From positions 930,001-994,000 of the forward strand of contig NZ_AP022609.1 of the NCBI RefSeq assembly GCF_010729485.1: a stretch of 64,000 nucleotides of DNA. The letters run 5' to 3'. Below are positions 19,570 to 31,201 of the stretch, one piece after another; within the stretch, counting starts at the first letter, position 1; every line of letters begins with the position of its first letter. The notes beneath the pieces were generated by a model. The model was given only the letters and a program-made list of their open reading frames with translations. It did not search any database and was not told where the DNA came from. The DNA comes from Mycolicibacter hiberniae (GTDB taxonomy: Bacteria; Actinomycetota; Actinomycetes; Mycobacteriales; Mycobacteriaceae). The translations under genes and the position numbers were made by a program.

Positions 19570-20349
19570 GTGCGCGTCCCCGATCGCCATGCCGCGTGGG
19601 AGCCCGTCGCTGCGCAGGCCGCTTCGGCGGCGCACCGTGCCTGGCTGGGCAACATCGATGTGCGCGGGGTGGCCCCGCAAGCGGTAGCCGAGATCGTCCG
19701 CGAGCGGCGCATCACGCGGGACAGCTTCCGTGCTCTGGACGCGATGGAACGCCTCGCCGATCCGGCGGGCCGCAGCTATTTCGTGATCCCCCCGACGGTT
19801 GGCGGCGACGACGCGCGCCGTGCCGTACTGCTGACCTACATTCTCAACGCGGGCACCGGCTACGGCCGGCCCGGTGCTCCCAGCGACTTTCCCGAAACGC
19901 CCTACGGTGCCGCCGAAGTGCGCCGGATCGCCGATCGGCAGCGCGCGAACCGCTGGAGCTACACGACGGTGTGGAGCATCTCTAACAGCGGCGGTTGTGT
20001 GGTCACCACCCCGAACGGGGTGTTGATGGTGGTGGGCGGCAGGATTCACGGCTCCCTGAGCCATCGCGGCGGCACCATGTGGGGCGATCTGTTCCTGGTC
20101 AACAGCCAGCGTGTCAGTGACCCGGCCCGCCGGATGCGCGAGATAGTCGAATCCGGGCGGCTCGGCCGGCACGGACCGGGGCTCGATTCACTGCTGCATC
20201 ACGAGGAGATCCACGCCCAGCAGTGGGCTGACCTGGGGCCGCTGCGGATGCCCGCGCGCTACCTCGCCGAGGAGGCCAGAGCGCGAATCCTGGGTGGCGT
20301 CAACCGTTTCGAGGAAGAGGCCGGCCTGCGCGACGGCGGCTACCGCTGA
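19570..20349 (+). CDS. Unrecognised protein with HExxH zinc-protease-like motif
   Basis: Product of 259 residues I cannot assign to a family. Near the C-terminus it carries HHEEIHAQQW, giving His211-Glu212-x-x-His215. Glu234 and Glu235 follow 19 and 20 residues after His215, the spacing seen in gluzincin metallopeptidases. The middle has SISNSGGCVVTTPNGVLMVVGG and RGGTMWGDLFLVNSQ, suggesting a beta-rich domain. No signal peptide or membrane helix is seen. It lies 29 bases after the ctaI-like gene on the same strand and is convergent with pepN. The start is GTG at 19570. The metal and peptidase role are inferred from the motif only. Confidence 0.75.
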   Translation: MRVPDRHAAWEPVAAQAASAAHRAWLGNIDVRGVAPQAVAEIVRERRITRDSFRALDAMERLADPAGRSYFVIPPTVGGDDARRAVLLTYILNAGTGYGRPGAPSDFPETPYGAAEVRRIADRQRANRWSYTTVWSISNSGGCVVTTPNGVLMVVGGRIHGSLSHRGGTMWGDLFLVNSQRVSDPARRMREIVESGRLGRHGPGLDSLLHHEEIHAQQWADLGPLRMPARYLAEEARARILGGVNRFEEEAGLRDGGYR

Positions 20350-22971
<2,622 letters not shown>

Positions 22972-23023
22972 GCCCGCCTACAGTAGCCGTCAAACACGGT
23001 GGGCGGACGCCCGACGGCGTTTA

Positions 23024-23413
23024 ATGGAGACCATGCTCATCGCCGGTGTGACGTTCGCCGCGCTGGCGGCCGCGCTGCATGTCTACATCTTCGTGCTGGA
23101 GTCGCTGAGCTGGACGGCGCCGCGTACCCGGGCGGTGTTCGGCACCACCGCCGAGGAGGCCGAGACCACCAAGGCGCTGGCCTTCAACCAGGGCTTCTAC
23201 AACCTGTTTCTGGCGGTCGTGACGACTGTCGGCATCGGTGCCGTGGCCGGCGGCCACCGCGCCGTGGGGCTGGCACTGATCTTCGCGGGAGTGGGATCGA
23301 TGCTGGCGGCGGCGCTGGTTCTGGTGGCGTCGTCGCCGGAGCGGGCGCGCGCCGCGGTCGTCCAGGGAGCTTTCCCGGCTGTCGCGGTGGTACTGCTGGT
23401 ATTGGGCCGGTAG
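23024..23413 (+). CDS. DUF1304 family membrane protein
   Basis: Four-helix integral membrane protein of 129 residues. The first helix carries a conserved His (ALHVYIFVLESLSW), followed by a FNQGFYNLFLAVV helix and two further hydrophobic helices, which is the DUF1304 pattern. The function is unknown. ATG codons at 23024 and 23033 are both possible; the longer open frame from 22907 overlaps pepN and is discarded. Confidence 0.82.
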   Translation: METMLIAGVTFAALAAALHVYIFVLESLSWTAPRTRAVFGTTAEEAETTKALAFNQGFYNLFLAVVTTVGIGAVAGGHRAVGLALIFAGVGSMLAAALVLVASSPERARAAVVQGAFPAVAVVLLVLGR

Positions 23414-23488
23414 GCGCGGGGGAGGGCATAGATGCGCCCGGTGCCGCGTTAGACCCGGACGTAACCGTTGTAGGCCGAGAGGATTCCC

Positions 23489-24097
23489 ATGCCCGAGAAG
23501 TCGCACGCCGAGTTCTGGTTCGACCCCCTGTGCCCGTGGTGCTGGATCACCTCCCGATGGATCCTTGAGGTCGAGAAGGTGCGGGATATCGACGTCACCT
23601 TCCACGTGATGAGCCTGGCCGTCCTCAACGAGGGACGCGACCTGCCCGAGCAGTACCGCGAGCGGCTCAAGCACGCGTGGGGGCCGGTGCGGGTGGCGAT
23701 CGCCGCCGAGCAGCTGCGCGGCAACGAGATCCTGCGGCCGCTGTACACCGCGATGGGCACCCGGATCCACAACCAGGACAACAAGGACTTCCCCGACGTG
23801 ATCGCCGGGTCGCTGGCCGAGGTCGGACTACCGGCCGAACTTGCTGACGCCGCCACCAGCGACGCCTACGACGACGCGCTGCGCGCGAGCCACCACGCCG
23901 GGATGGACGCGGTCGGCGACGACGTCGGCACCCCCACCATCCACGTCAACGGGGTGGCGTTCTTCGGCCCGGTTCTGTCGCGCATTCCCCGCGGGGAGCA
24001 GGCGGGCAAGCTGTGGGACGCGTCGGTGACCTTCGCGTCCTACCCGCACTTCTGGGAGCTCAAGCGCTCCCGCACCGAGGCGCCGGAGTTCGACTGA
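23489..24097 (+). CDS. Mycothiol-dependent DsbA-like oxidoreductase (Rv2466c-like)
   Basis: Thioredoxin-fold protein of 202 residues with an inserted helical domain. The active site [11 protein letters not shown] (CPWC near residues 15-18) and the cis-Pro segment GTPTIHVNG near residue 150 are intact. Its counterpart Rv2466c is a mycothiol-dependent enzyme induced by oxidative stress that reduces and activates nitro prodrugs. Close identity ([33 protein letters not shown]) supports the same role. A strong hairpin follows the stop. Confidence 0.92.
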   Translation: MPEKSHAEFWFDPLCPWCWITSRWILEVEKVRDIDVTFHVMSLAVLNEGRDLPEQYRERLKHAWGPVRVAIAAEQLRGNEILRPLYTAMGTRIHNQDNKDFPDVIAGSLAEVGLPAELADAATSDAYDDALRASHHAGMDAVGDDVGTPTIHVNGVAFFGPVLSRIPRGEQAGKLWDASVTFASYPHFWELKRSRTEAPEFD

Positions 24098-24112
24098 CCC
24101 GGCCGCTGCGAT

Positions 24113-24135
24113 CCCCGCGGCGCCCCGCCGCGGGG
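24113..24135 (+). terminator. Hairpin terminator after Rv2466c homologue
   Basis: CCCCGCGGC pairs perfectly with GCCGCGGGG around a 5-base loop, 16 bases after the stop. There is no U-tract. Confidence 0.55.
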
Positions 24136-24181
24136 CGCAGGCTCGTCAAAGGCCGCCGGCCGACTCTGAGACAATGACGTC

Positions 24182-24661
24182 ATGCGCGTCTACCTCGGCT
24201 GCGATCACGCCGGTTACGAACTCAAAGAGCAGATCATCGAGCACCTGCGCCAGGCCGGTCATGAGCCGGTCGACTGCGGGGCTTTCGCCTACGACGCGGA
24301 AGACGACTACCCGGCGTTCTGCATCGCGGCGGCCACCCGTACGGTCGCCGACCCGGGCAGCCTGGGCATCGTGATCGGCGGCTCGGGCAACGGCGAACAG
24401 ATCGCGGCCAACAAGGTGCCCGGGGCGCGCTGTGCGCTGGCCTGGAGCACCGAGACCGCGCAGCTGGCGCGCGAACACAACAACGCCCAGCTGATCGGCA
24501 TCGGCGGACGGATGCACACCACCTCCGAAGCGCTGGCGATCGTCGACGCGTTCCTGAGCACGCCCTGGTCGCAGGCCGAACGGCACCAGCGCCGTATCGA
24601 CATCCTGGCCGCCTACGAACGCGACCACCAGGCGCCTGCCGTACCCGGCGCGCCGGCCTGA
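24182..24661 (+). CDS. rpiB: Ribose-5-phosphate isomerase B
   Basis: Pentose-phosphate enzyme of 159 residues interconverting ribulose 5-phosphate and ribose 5-phosphate. The conserved substrate loop GCDHAGYELK is near the start. The active-site region VIGGSGNGEQIAANK holds the Glu used as base in the mycobacterial type in place of the Cys of other RpiB enzymes. A third conserved segment is AREHNNAQLIGIGGR. It lies 18 bases upstream of nei1 and is probably cotranscribed with it. Confidence 0.95.
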   Translation: MRVYLGCDHAGYELKEQIIEHLRQAGHEPVDCGAFAYDAEDDYPAFCIAAATRTVADPGSLGIVIGGSGNGEQIAANKVPGARCALAWSTETAQLAREHNNAQLIGIGGRMHTTSEALAIVDAFLSTPWSQAERHQRRIDILAAYERDHQAPAVPGAPA

Positions 24662-24679
24662 CCCGCTCCGCGGCCTGAC

Positions 24680-25483
24680 ATGCCGGAGGGGCACATCCTG
24701 CACCGGCTGGCCCGGCTGCATCAGCGCCGCTTCGCGGGTGCGCCGGTCGCGGTGTCCAGCCCGCAGGGCCGCTTCGAAACCGGTGCCGCAGCCGTCGACG
24801 GGAGGCCGCTGCTGCGCGCCGAGGCCTGGGGCAAGCACCTGTTCCACCGCTACGCGCACGGGCCGATCGTGCACGTGCACCTGGGGATCTACGGCCACTT
24901 CACCGAGTTCGACCTGGCTGACGGTGGCCTGCCCGAACCGGTCGGCCAGGTTCGGATGCGCATGGTGGGCACCGGGTACGGCACCGACCTGCGCGGACCG
25001 GCCGCCTGCGATGTGGTCGACGCGGCGCAGGTCGCCGACGTGATTGCGCGTCTGGGGCCCGACCCGCTGCGCAGCGAGGCCGACCCGGGGCTGGCCTTCA
25101 AGCGAATAGTCAAGTCCCGCAGGACGATCGCAGCGTTGCTGATGGACCAGTCCGTGATTGCCGGGGTGGGCAACGTCTACCGCAGCGAGGTGCTGTTCCG
25201 GCACCGGATCGACCCGTATCGGCCCGGCACGCAGATCGATGAAGCCGCTTTCGCCGCGATCTGGACCGACCTGGTGGCGCTGATGAAGGTCGGCCTGCGG
25301 CGCGGCAGCATCGTGGTGGTGCGGCCCGAGGACGACCACGGAGCACCGGCGTATGCGCCCGGCAAGCCGCGTACCTACGTCTATCGCCGCGCCGGGGAGC
25401 CCTGCCGGCGGTGCGGTGTCGCCGTGCGCACGGCGCAACTGGAGGGCCGCAACGTGTTCTGGTGCCCGACGTGCCAGGCGTGA
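24680..25483 (+). CDS. nei1: Fpg/Nei family DNA glycosylase
   Basis: Base-excision repair enzyme of 267 residues. The N-terminal MPEGH supplies the catalytic Pro and Glu after Met removal. A helix-two-turn-helix region contains DQSVIAGVGNVYRSEVLF, and the C-terminus is an intact zinc finger (CRRCGVAV ... FWCPTCQ). It is expected to remove oxidised pyrimidines. The position after rpiB matches Rv2464c (Nei1). Confidence 0.92.
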   Translation: MPEGHILHRLARLHQRRFAGAPVAVSSPQGRFETGAAAVDGRPLLRAEAWGKHLFHRYAHGPIVHVHLGIYGHFTEFDLADGGLPEPVGQVRMRMVGTGYGTDLRGPAACDVVDAAQVADVIARLGPDPLRSEADPGLAFKRIVKSRRTIAALLMDQSVIAGVGNVYRSEVLFRHRIDPYRPGTQIDEAAFAAIWTDLVALMKVGLRRGSIVVVRPEDDHGAPAYAPGKPRTYVYRRAGEPCRRCGVAVRTAQLEGRNVFWCPTCQA

Positions 25484-25504
25484 CGTCCGCCCGGTAGTGG
25501 CCCG

Positions 25505-26728
25505 TCAGTCGTCGTAGACCGATTCGCGCCGGGGCCGGATCGGCACGCCGAGCGCCCGGTAGATCTCGTTGGACAGCACCACGCTGCGCGGATCGGCATT
25601 GGCCTGGGTGTGGTCGAACCGGTTCATCACGTAGCCGTAGCCGATCCGGTGCTCGAGGTCGACGAAGGCGAACGACCCGCCGAGGCCGCCGTGACCGAAG
25701 ATCCGGCGGTTGGGCCCGTTGACGCCCTGCGCGTTGAGCATGTATCCCAGACCCCAGCCGTGCTCGGCGACCCGGGACCCGAGCACCAGATCGGTTTCGG
25801 TGCCGCCCTGCAGCACCCGCAGGCGGTCCATCGCGGCACGGCTGAGCAGTTTCTCCTGCAGCAGCGCGTTGTAGAACGTGGCCATGCCCAGGGCGGAGAC
25901 CTGGGCGTTGGTGCCGGGGAACTCCAGCTGGCGCCACAGGGTGAGGTCGTTGGTGGCGATCTCGTCGTCGGGGGCGAACCCCATCGCCACCGCCAGCCCG
26001 GCCTTCGGGTGGTCGTCCAGCGAGGTCGGGCGCTTGGGCGCCCCGGCCGAGGCCAGCATCTCCCGAATCGTCGGCTTGCCCACCGGGTCGGCGCAGCGGT
26101 ACGGCTGCTGCTCGGCCGGAACCCCGATGTGCACCTCGGCGCCCAGCGGACCGGCGACCTCGTTGCGCAGGTATTCGCCGACTGTCATGCCGGTGACCCG
26201 CCGGACCACTTCACCGATGATGAAGCCGTAGCTGGTCATGTGATAGCCCTGCGCGCTGCCGGGACGCCACCACGGTTCGGCGGCGGCGAGGCGCTCGCAG
26301 ACCAGGTCCCAGTCGGTGACGTCGCGCCAGTGCATCGGTTCGCGCGGCCCGATGGCCCCGGAGCGGTGTGCCAGCACCATGGCCAGGGAGATGTCGCCCT
26401 TGCCGGCCTGGCCGAACTCCGGCCAGTAGCGCGCCACCGGCACCCGCAGGTCCAGTACGCCGGCTTCGGCGAGGCGGTGGACACACGTGCTGGTCAGGCC
26501 CTTGCTGCCGGACAACACCGTGCTCAGGGTGTCTTCCTGCCAGGGGCGCCGGCCCTCGACGTCGGCGGAGCCGGCCCACAGATTGACGACGAGTTCGCCG
26601 TCGACATAGGCCGCGACGGCTGCGCCGAGCTCTTCGCGCAGCGTGAAGTTGCGCTCGAACTCGTACCGCACCTTCTCAAAGCGCGGGGAGCACGTTCCAT
26701 GAATTTGGACGTGCCGTGTGCCGCCCAT
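25505..26728 (-). CDS. lipP: Serine hydrolase/esterase of beta-lactamase fold (LipP-like)
   Basis: Class C beta-lactamase-like esterase of 407 residues. The SxxK nucleophile motif is SGSK in the VLSGSKGL segment near residue 73. A Tyr lies in the YHMTSYGFIIGEVV segment. The C-terminal FGHGGLGGSFAFVD fits the third motif of the family (HxG). It is predicted to hydrolyse esters or lipids and is cytosolic, with no signal peptide. The ATG at 26728 follows AGGAAGG; the frame beyond to 26845 is discarded. The counterpart is Rv2463. Confidence 0.88.
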   Translation of the reverse strand: MGGTRHVQIHGTCSPRFEKVRYEFERNFTLREELGAAVAAYVDGELVVNLWAGSADVEGRRPWQEDTLSTVLSGSKGLTSTCVHRLAEAGVLDLRVPVARYWPEFGQAGKGDISLAMVLAHRSGAIGPREPMHWRDVTDWDLVCERLAAAEPWWRPGSAQGYHMTSYGFIIGEVVRRVTGMTVGEYLRNEVAGPLGAEVHIGVPAEQQPYRCADPVGKPTIREMLASAGAPKRPTSLDDHPKAGLAVAMGFAPDDEIATNDLTLWRQLEFPGTNAQVSALGMATFYNALLQEKLLSRAAMDRLRVLQGGTETDLVLGSRVAEHGWGLGYMLNAQGVNGPNRRIFGHGGLGGSFAFVDLEHRIGYGYVMNRFDHTQANADPRSVVLSNEIYRALGVPIRPRRESVYDD

Positions 26729-26900
26729 CGAGTGCCTTCCTGCTAGGGAGAAGCCCCTTCCGCGGGGCGACGAGGCGATCGGACCCGCGTTCGAAGGATA
26801 AGTCGCGGGCCGGGCGCGCGTACAGCGGCCCCGGCCCCGGCTCACGGCCCAGATCGACCGTGGCGGAGACCGCCGAACCGCTGTCCGGCGGCCCTTGCAG

Positions 26901-26971
26901 AGCGGGCGACGGGAATCGAACCCGCGTAGCTAGTTTGGAAGACTAGGGCTCTACCATTGAGCTACGCCCGC
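26901..26971 (-). tRNA. tRNA-Gly (anticodon UCC)
   Basis: On the minus strand the gene runs GCGGGCGTAGC to GTCGCCCGC. It has a complete acceptor stem, D arm (GCTCAATGGTAGAGC), anticodon loop CTTCCAA with UCC, T arm (CGCGGGTTCGATTCCCG) and discriminator U. CCA is not encoded. It reads GGA codons. It faces away from tRNA-Pro. Confidence 0.96.
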
Positions 26972-26989
26972 ATGAATAGCTAGAGCGAA

Positions 26990-26995
26990 ACTGTA
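26990..26995 (-). promoter_or_regulatory. Possible -10 for tRNA-Gly
   Basis: TACAGT on the minus strand fits TANNNT and lies 19 bases before the tRNA 5' end. The -35 is not clear. Confidence 0.4.
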
Positions 26996-27064
26996 CCGGC
27001 GTGGCGGACTCGAAATCCAATTGCCCCGCCGCGGGGCCGTTTGTGGGGCGCTGACAGCAGGTCA

Positions 27065-27095
27065 TTGCGACTGCCGATCAACCGGGCCGTAAGAT
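27065..27095 (+). promoter_or_regulatory. Possible promoter of tRNA-Pro
   Basis: TTGCGA (27065-27070) and TAAGAT (27090-27095) are 19 bases apart, with the -10 ending 13 bases before the tRNA. The spacing is slightly long. Confidence 0.45.
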
Positions 27096-27108
27096 CGCCT
27101 GGTCAGTG

Positions 27109-27185
27109 CGGGGTGTAGCGCAGCTTGGTAGCGCATCCGCTTTGGGAGCGGAAGGCCGCAGGTTCAAATCCTGTCACCCCGACCA
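27109..27185 (+). tRNA. tRNA-Pro (anticodon UGG)
   Basis: CGGGGTGTAGC begins the gene and CACCCCGACCA ends it, so the CCA is encoded. The anticodon loop is TTTGGGA (UGG), the T loop is GTTCAAATC, and all four stems pair. It reads CCA codons and lies just upstream of tig, as I recall for M. tuberculosis. Confidence 0.97.
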
Positions 27186-27243
27186 GCAGCGCGCGCCGCA
27201 CCGGCACACGACTGACCACGTCAACCATATCGAGGAGTAACCC

Positions 27244-28668
27244 GTGAAGAGCACCGTCGAGCAGCTGACCCCGACCCGGGTTCGCATCAACGTTGAGGTG
27301 CCGTTCACCGAGCTTCAGCCGGATTTCGAGCGGACCTACAAGGAGCTGGCCAAGCAGGTGCGGTTGCCGGGTTTCCGGCCGGGCAAGGCGCCGGCCAAGC
27401 TCATCGAGGCCCGCTTCGGCCGGGCTGCGGTGCTGCAGCAGGTCGTCAACGAGGCACTGCCCAGTCGCTACAGCGAGGCGGTGACCACCTCGGACCTCAA
27501 GCCGCTCGGTCAGCCCGACATCGAGGTCACCAAGCTCGACGACGGTGAGCAGATCGCCTTCACCGCCGAGGTCGACGTGCGCCCGGCGATCACCCTGCCC
27601 GACCTGGAGCAGCTCGCGGTCACCGTCGACCCCATCGAGATCAAAGACGAAGAGGTCGACGCCGAACTCGACTCGCTGCGCGCCCGCTTCGGCACCCTGA
27701 CCGGTGTCGACCGCCCGGCCGCCGAGGGCGACTTCGTCTCGATCGACCTCGACGCCACCATCGACGGCGAAGCGGTCGAGGGGGCCGCCACCGAGGGCCT
27801 GTCGCATGAGGTCGGATCGGGTCAGCTGATCGAGGGACTCGACGAGGCCATCGTGGGACTGTCCGCCGGTGAGAGCAAGACCTTCACCACCAAGCTGGCG
27901 GCCGGCCCGCAGGCCGGCAAGGAGGCCGAGGTCACCGTCACGGTCCAGTCCGTCAAGGAACGCGAGCTGCCGGAGGCCGACGACGAATTCGCGCAGCTGG
28001 CCAGCGAATACGACACCATCGCGGAGCTGCGGGAGAACCTCAGCGAGCAGGTGAGCCGGACCAAGCGCATCCAGCAGGCCGAGAAGGTCCGCGAGCTGAC
28101 GCTGGAGGACCTGGTCGAGCAGGTCGAGATGCCGCTTCCCGAGGCCGTCGTACAGGCGCACATCGACAACACGCTGCACAACGCCCTGCACGCTGTCGAC
28201 CACGACGAGAACAAGTTGGCCGAGTCGCTCGCCGAGAAGGGCTCCTCGCGGGCCGAGTTCGACGCCGAGACCCGCAGCGAGGCCGAGAAGTCGGTGAAGA
28301 CCCAGTTGCTGCTCGACGCGCTCGCCGACAAGCTCGAGGTCAAGGTGGGCCAGAACGACCTGACCCAGCACCTGGTGCTGATGGCGCGCCAGTACGGCGT
28401 CGCCCCGCAGCAGCTGATCCAGTTCCTGCAGGAGAACAACCAGCTGCCCGCCGTTCTGGCCGACGTGCGCCGCGGGATGGCGCTGGCGGCGGCGGTGCGC
28501 GCCGCCACGGTCAAGGACTCCGACGGCAACGAGGTCGACACCGCTGAGTTCTTCGGTACCGACGAATCCGCCGACGAGGGCGACGAGGCTGAGGTGGCCG
28601 AGGTCTCCGCCGGCGAGACCGAGGTGGCCGAGGAACCCGCCGACGAGGCCGCGACAGCGTCCGACTAG
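27244..28668 (+). CDS. tig: Trigger factor chaperone
   Basis: Ribosome-bound chaperone and peptidyl-prolyl isomerase of 474 residues that meets nascent chains at the exit tunnel. The ribosome-binding signature GFRPGKAP is at about residues 43-50. A central FKBP-like PPIase domain spans about 150-245 and is followed by a helical C-terminal domain. The last 50 residues form an acidic tail rich in Glu, Asp and Ala, longer than in enteric bacteria. The start is GTG at 27244 after GAGGAG. It precedes clpP1 with about 110 bases between, which hold a ClgR-like box. Confidence 0.95.
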   Translation: MKSTVEQLTPTRVRINVEVPFTELQPDFERTYKELAKQVRLPGFRPGKAPAKLIEARFGRAAVLQQVVNEALPSRYSEAVTTSDLKPLGQPDIEVTKLDDGEQIAFTAEVDVRPAITLPDLEQLAVTVDPIEIKDEEVDAELDSLRARFGTLTGVDRPAAEGDFVSIDLDATIDGEAVEGAATEGLSHEVGSGQLIEGLDEAIVGLSAGESKTFTTKLAAGPQAGKEAEVTVTVQSVKERELPEADDEFAQLASEYDTIAELRENLSEQVSRTKRIQQAEKVRELTLEDLVEQVEMPLPEAVVQAHIDNTLHNALHAVDHDENKLAESLAEKGSSRAEFDAETRSEAEKSVKTQLLLDALADKLEVKVGQNDLTQHLVLMARQYGVAPQQLIQFLQENNQLPAVLADVRRGMALAAAVRAATVKDSDGNEVDTAEFFGTDESADEGDEAEVAEVSAGETEVAEEPADEAATASD

Positions 28669-28671
28669 TGA

Positions 28672-28682
28672 CGCTGTAAGCG
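28672..28682. promoter_or_regulatory. Putative ClgR box upstream of clpP1
   Basis: CGCTGTAAGCG; on the minus strand CGCTTACAGCG fits the core CGCYNANRGCG that I recall for ClgR, the activator of clpP1P2 and other protease genes in mycobacteria and corynebacteria. It lies 96 bases before the clpP1 start, directly after the tig stop. Confidence 0.55.
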
Positions 28683-28777
28683 AACGAACCCGGTTCGGGC
28701 CGTCCTCGGCCGCGCCCGTTGGTTAGGGTCTTAAACATGTCTCGGCATATGAATCTCGAGAAAGCAGGTACCCCACT

Positions 28778-29356
28778 GTGAGCCAGCCTGGTCTGAATCT
28801 GGTCGACTCGGTTTACGAGCGGCTACTGCGAGAACGCATCATTTTCCTGGGGTCACAGGTGGACGACGACATCGCCAACCGGCTGTGCGCCCAGATCCTG
28901 CTGTTGGCGGCCGAAGACCCGACCAAGGACATCTCGCTCTACATCAACTCTCCGGGCGGCTCGATCAGCGCCGGGATGGCGATCTACGACACCATGGTGC
29001 TGGCACCGTGTGACGTCGCCACCTACGCGATGGGCATGGCCGCCTCGATGGGCGAGTTCCTGCTGGCGGCGGGCACCAAGGGCAAGCGCTACGCCCTTCC
29101 GCACGCCCGCATCCTGATGCACCAGCCGTTGGGTGGGGTGACCGGCAGTGCGGCCGACATCGCCATCCAGGCCGAGCAGTTCGCGGTCATCAAGAAGGAG
29201 ATGTTCCGGCTCAACGCGGAGTTCACCGGTCAGCCCATCGAGCGCATCGAGGCCGACTCGGACCGCGACCGCTGGTTCACCGCCGCCGAAGCCCTGGAAT
29301 ACGGCTTCGTCGACCACATCATCACTCGCGCCCACCCCAACGGAGCCGCATCATGA
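28778..29356 (+). CDS. clpP1: ATP-dependent Clp protease proteolytic subunit 1
   Basis: Serine peptidase of 192 residues. It forms the mixed ClpP1-ClpP2 tetradecamer that, with ClpX or ClpC1, is the essential Clp protease of mycobacteria. The catalytic Ser lies in GMAASMGEF, His in [10 protein letters not shown], and the handle and axial loop segments match M. tuberculosis ClpP1. The N-terminus ([17 protein letters not shown]) is shorter than the annotated M. tuberculosis one, within the processed propeptide region. The start is GTG at 28778. The stop overlaps the clpP2 ATG (ATGA). Confidence 0.96.
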   Translation: MSQPGLNLVDSVYERLLRERIIFLGSQVDDDIANRLCAQILLLAAEDPTKDISLYINSPGGSISAGMAIYDTMVLAPCDVATYAMGMAASMGEFLLAAGTKGKRYALPHARILMHQPLGGVTGSAADIAIQAEQFAVIKKEMFRLNAEFTGQPIERIEADSDRDRWFTAAEALEYGFVDHIITRAHPNGAAS

Positions 29357-29988
29357 ACCCGCACATCCAGCCGCAGGCGCGCTACATCCTGCCGTCGTTC
29401 GTGGAGCACTCCAGCTGGGGCGTCAAGGAGTCCAACCCGTACAACAAGCTGTTCGAGGAGCGCATCATCTTCCTCGGCGTGCAGGTCGACGACGCCTCGG
29501 CCAACGACATCATGGCCCAGCTGCTGGTCCTGGAGTCGCTGGACCCCGACCGCGACATCACCATGTACATCAACTCCCCGGGTGGCTCCTTCACCTCGCT
29601 GATGGCGATCTACGACACCATGCAGTACGTGCGGGCCGACATCCAGACCGTGTGCCTGGGCCAGGCCGCATCGGCGGCCGCGGTGCTGCTGGCAGCGGGA
29701 ACGCCCGGTAAGCGGATGGCGCTGCCCAACGCGCGGGTGCTCATCCACCAGCCGTCGCTGTCCGGCGTGATCCAGGGGCAGTTCTCCGACCTGGAGATCC
29801 AGGCGGCCGAGATCGAGCGGATGCGGACGCTGATGGAGGCCACCCTGGCGCGGCACACCGGCAAGGACGCCGACGTGATCCGCAAGGACACCGACCGCGA
29901 CAAGATCCTCACCGCCCCCGAGGCCAAGGACTACGGGATCATCGACACCGTCCTGGAGTACCGCAAGCTCTCGGCGCAGACGGCGTAA
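29353..29988 (+). CDS. clpP2: ATP-dependent Clp protease proteolytic subunit 2
   Basis: Second Clp peptidase subunit, 211 residues, translationally coupled to clpP1 by an ATGA overlap. The catalytic Ser is in [15 protein letters not shown] and the His in [12 protein letters not shown]. The ClpP2 ring is the one docked by the Clp ATPases in the mycobacterial complex. A long palindrome follows the stop. Confidence 0.96.
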   Translation: MNPHIQPQARYILPSFVEHSSWGVKESNPYNKLFEERIIFLGVQVDDASANDIMAQLLVLESLDPDRDITMYINSPGGSFTSLMAIYDTMQYVRADIQTVCLGQAASAAAVLLAAGTPGKRMALPNARVLIHQPSLSGVIQGQFSDLEIQAAEIERMRTLMEATLARHTGKDADVIRKDTDRDKILTAPEAKDYGIIDTVLEYRKLSAQTA

Positions 29989-30000
29989 GTCTTCGCACCG

Positions 30001-30052
30001 AGCGTGCATTCAGGGCGATTTTCCGGTGGGATTTTCGCCCTGAGTGCACGCT
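30001..30052. repeat. 18-bp-arm palindrome between clpP2 and mmuM
   Basis: AGCGTGCATTCAGGGCGA (30001-30018) pairs with TCGCCCTGAGTGCACGCT (30035-30052), with one G-U wobble and a 16-base loop. It could serve as a bidirectional terminator for the convergent genes. It contains the last codons and stop of mmuM, and looks like a discrete palindromic element rather than ordinary coding sequence. Confidence 0.8.
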
Positions 30053-30945
30053 GGGCGTAATCCGGCGGCCACTTCGGCCACCGCGCCGATGTCCGCCGGC
30101 GACACCCGGCAGCACCCGCCCACGATTCGGGCGCCCGCGGCGACCCACTGCGGAACCAGCGCGGGGGAGAACCCCCTCGGTCCGGTCCAGGCGCCCCGTT
30201 CCCAGCGCTCGCCGCTGTTGGGATAGACGATCACCGGCTTGCCGGTAACCGCGCGGGCGATCTCTATCGCCGGCAGGACGTCGGCGGGCGCACAGCAGTT
30301 CACCCCCACCGCGACGAGCTGCCGCACCCCGGCGGCCACCGCGAAGGCCTCGGCGAGCGGCTGCCCGGCGCGGGTCGCCGTACCGTCGATCGTGTAGCTG
30401 AGCCAGGCCGGCACGTCGGCCTCGCGAATCAACTCCACCAGCGCCGCGGCTTCCTCGAGGTCCGGCACGGTCTCCACGGCCAGCAGATCGGCGCCGGCGT
30501 TCGCCAGCAGCTCCAGTCGGCCCCGGTGCCATGCCGCTAACCGGGCCACCGAAAGCCCGTACCGCCCGCGGTATTCCGAACCGTCGGCGCGGGCGGCGCC
30601 GTAGGGGCCGATCGACGCCGCCACCCAGCGCCCGCGCACCGGGCCGCAGGCCTGGCGCGCCAGGCCCACGCTGCGCCGCAACAGGTCCGCGGCGTCTCGG
30701 CGGCCGATCCCGCGGGCGGCGAAGCCGTCGAAGCTCGCCTGGTAGCTGGCGGTGGTCGCGATCTGGGCGCCCGCGGCGAAGAAGGCGCTGTGGGCGGTCA
30801 CGATCGCCCGGGGGTCGTCGATGAGCAGGCGGGCCGACCACAGGGGGTCGGACAGGTCTGCTCCGCGGGCCGCCAGCTCGCTCGCCAGCCCCCCATCGGC
30901 GACGAGCACGGTATCGTCGGGCACGGCGAACCCCACGGTCGCCAC
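30010..30945 (-). CDS. mmuM: Homocysteine S-methyltransferase (Rv2458-like)
   Basis: Zinc-dependent methyltransferase of 311 residues making methionine from homocysteine using S-methylmethionine or S-adenosylmethionine. Zinc ligands are the Cys in VGVNCCAPAD (near residue 222) and the pair in VGGCCRVSP (near residue 287). The N-terminus has VLVADGGLASELAARGADL. The start is GTG at 30945. The final ten or so residues (ACTQGENPTGKSP) are encoded by the palindrome at 30001-30052 and may not be ancestral. Confidence 0.9.
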   Translation of the reverse strand: MATVGFAVPDDTVLVADGGLASELAARGADLSDPLWSARLLIDDPRAIVTAHSAFFAAGAQIATTASYQASFDGFAARGIGRRDAADLLRRSVGLARQACGPVRGRWVAASIGPYGAARADGSEYRGRYGLSVARLAAWHRGRLELLANAGADLLAVETVPDLEEAAALVELIREADVPAWLSYTIDGTATRAGQPLAEAFAVAAGVRQLVAVGVNCCAPADVLPAIEIARAVTGKPVIVYPNSGERWERGAWTGPRGFSPALVPQWVAAGARIVGGCCRVSPADIGAVAEVAAGLRPACTQGENPTGKSP

Positions 30946-31201
30946 TGTAGGGCCCCGACGCTCTGCCGTGTCTCACAGCCGGGTAACACCCCCGAATCGC
31001 TCACGCCACGCCAGCGCGTCACACCGCGGGGAGCGGCGTCCCGGGCTATATCTTCTTGGGCAGGCAGACGGGCTAGTGACGAATACCAACGACGCGATTC
31101 GGCCTTATCGGTCGCCTCGCACCGGAATGAACGGGTAGCGTCGGGGCAGACATCGGCTCCCCGACGACAGACGGCGAACAGGAAGTAGGTCCTAACGCAC
31201 T

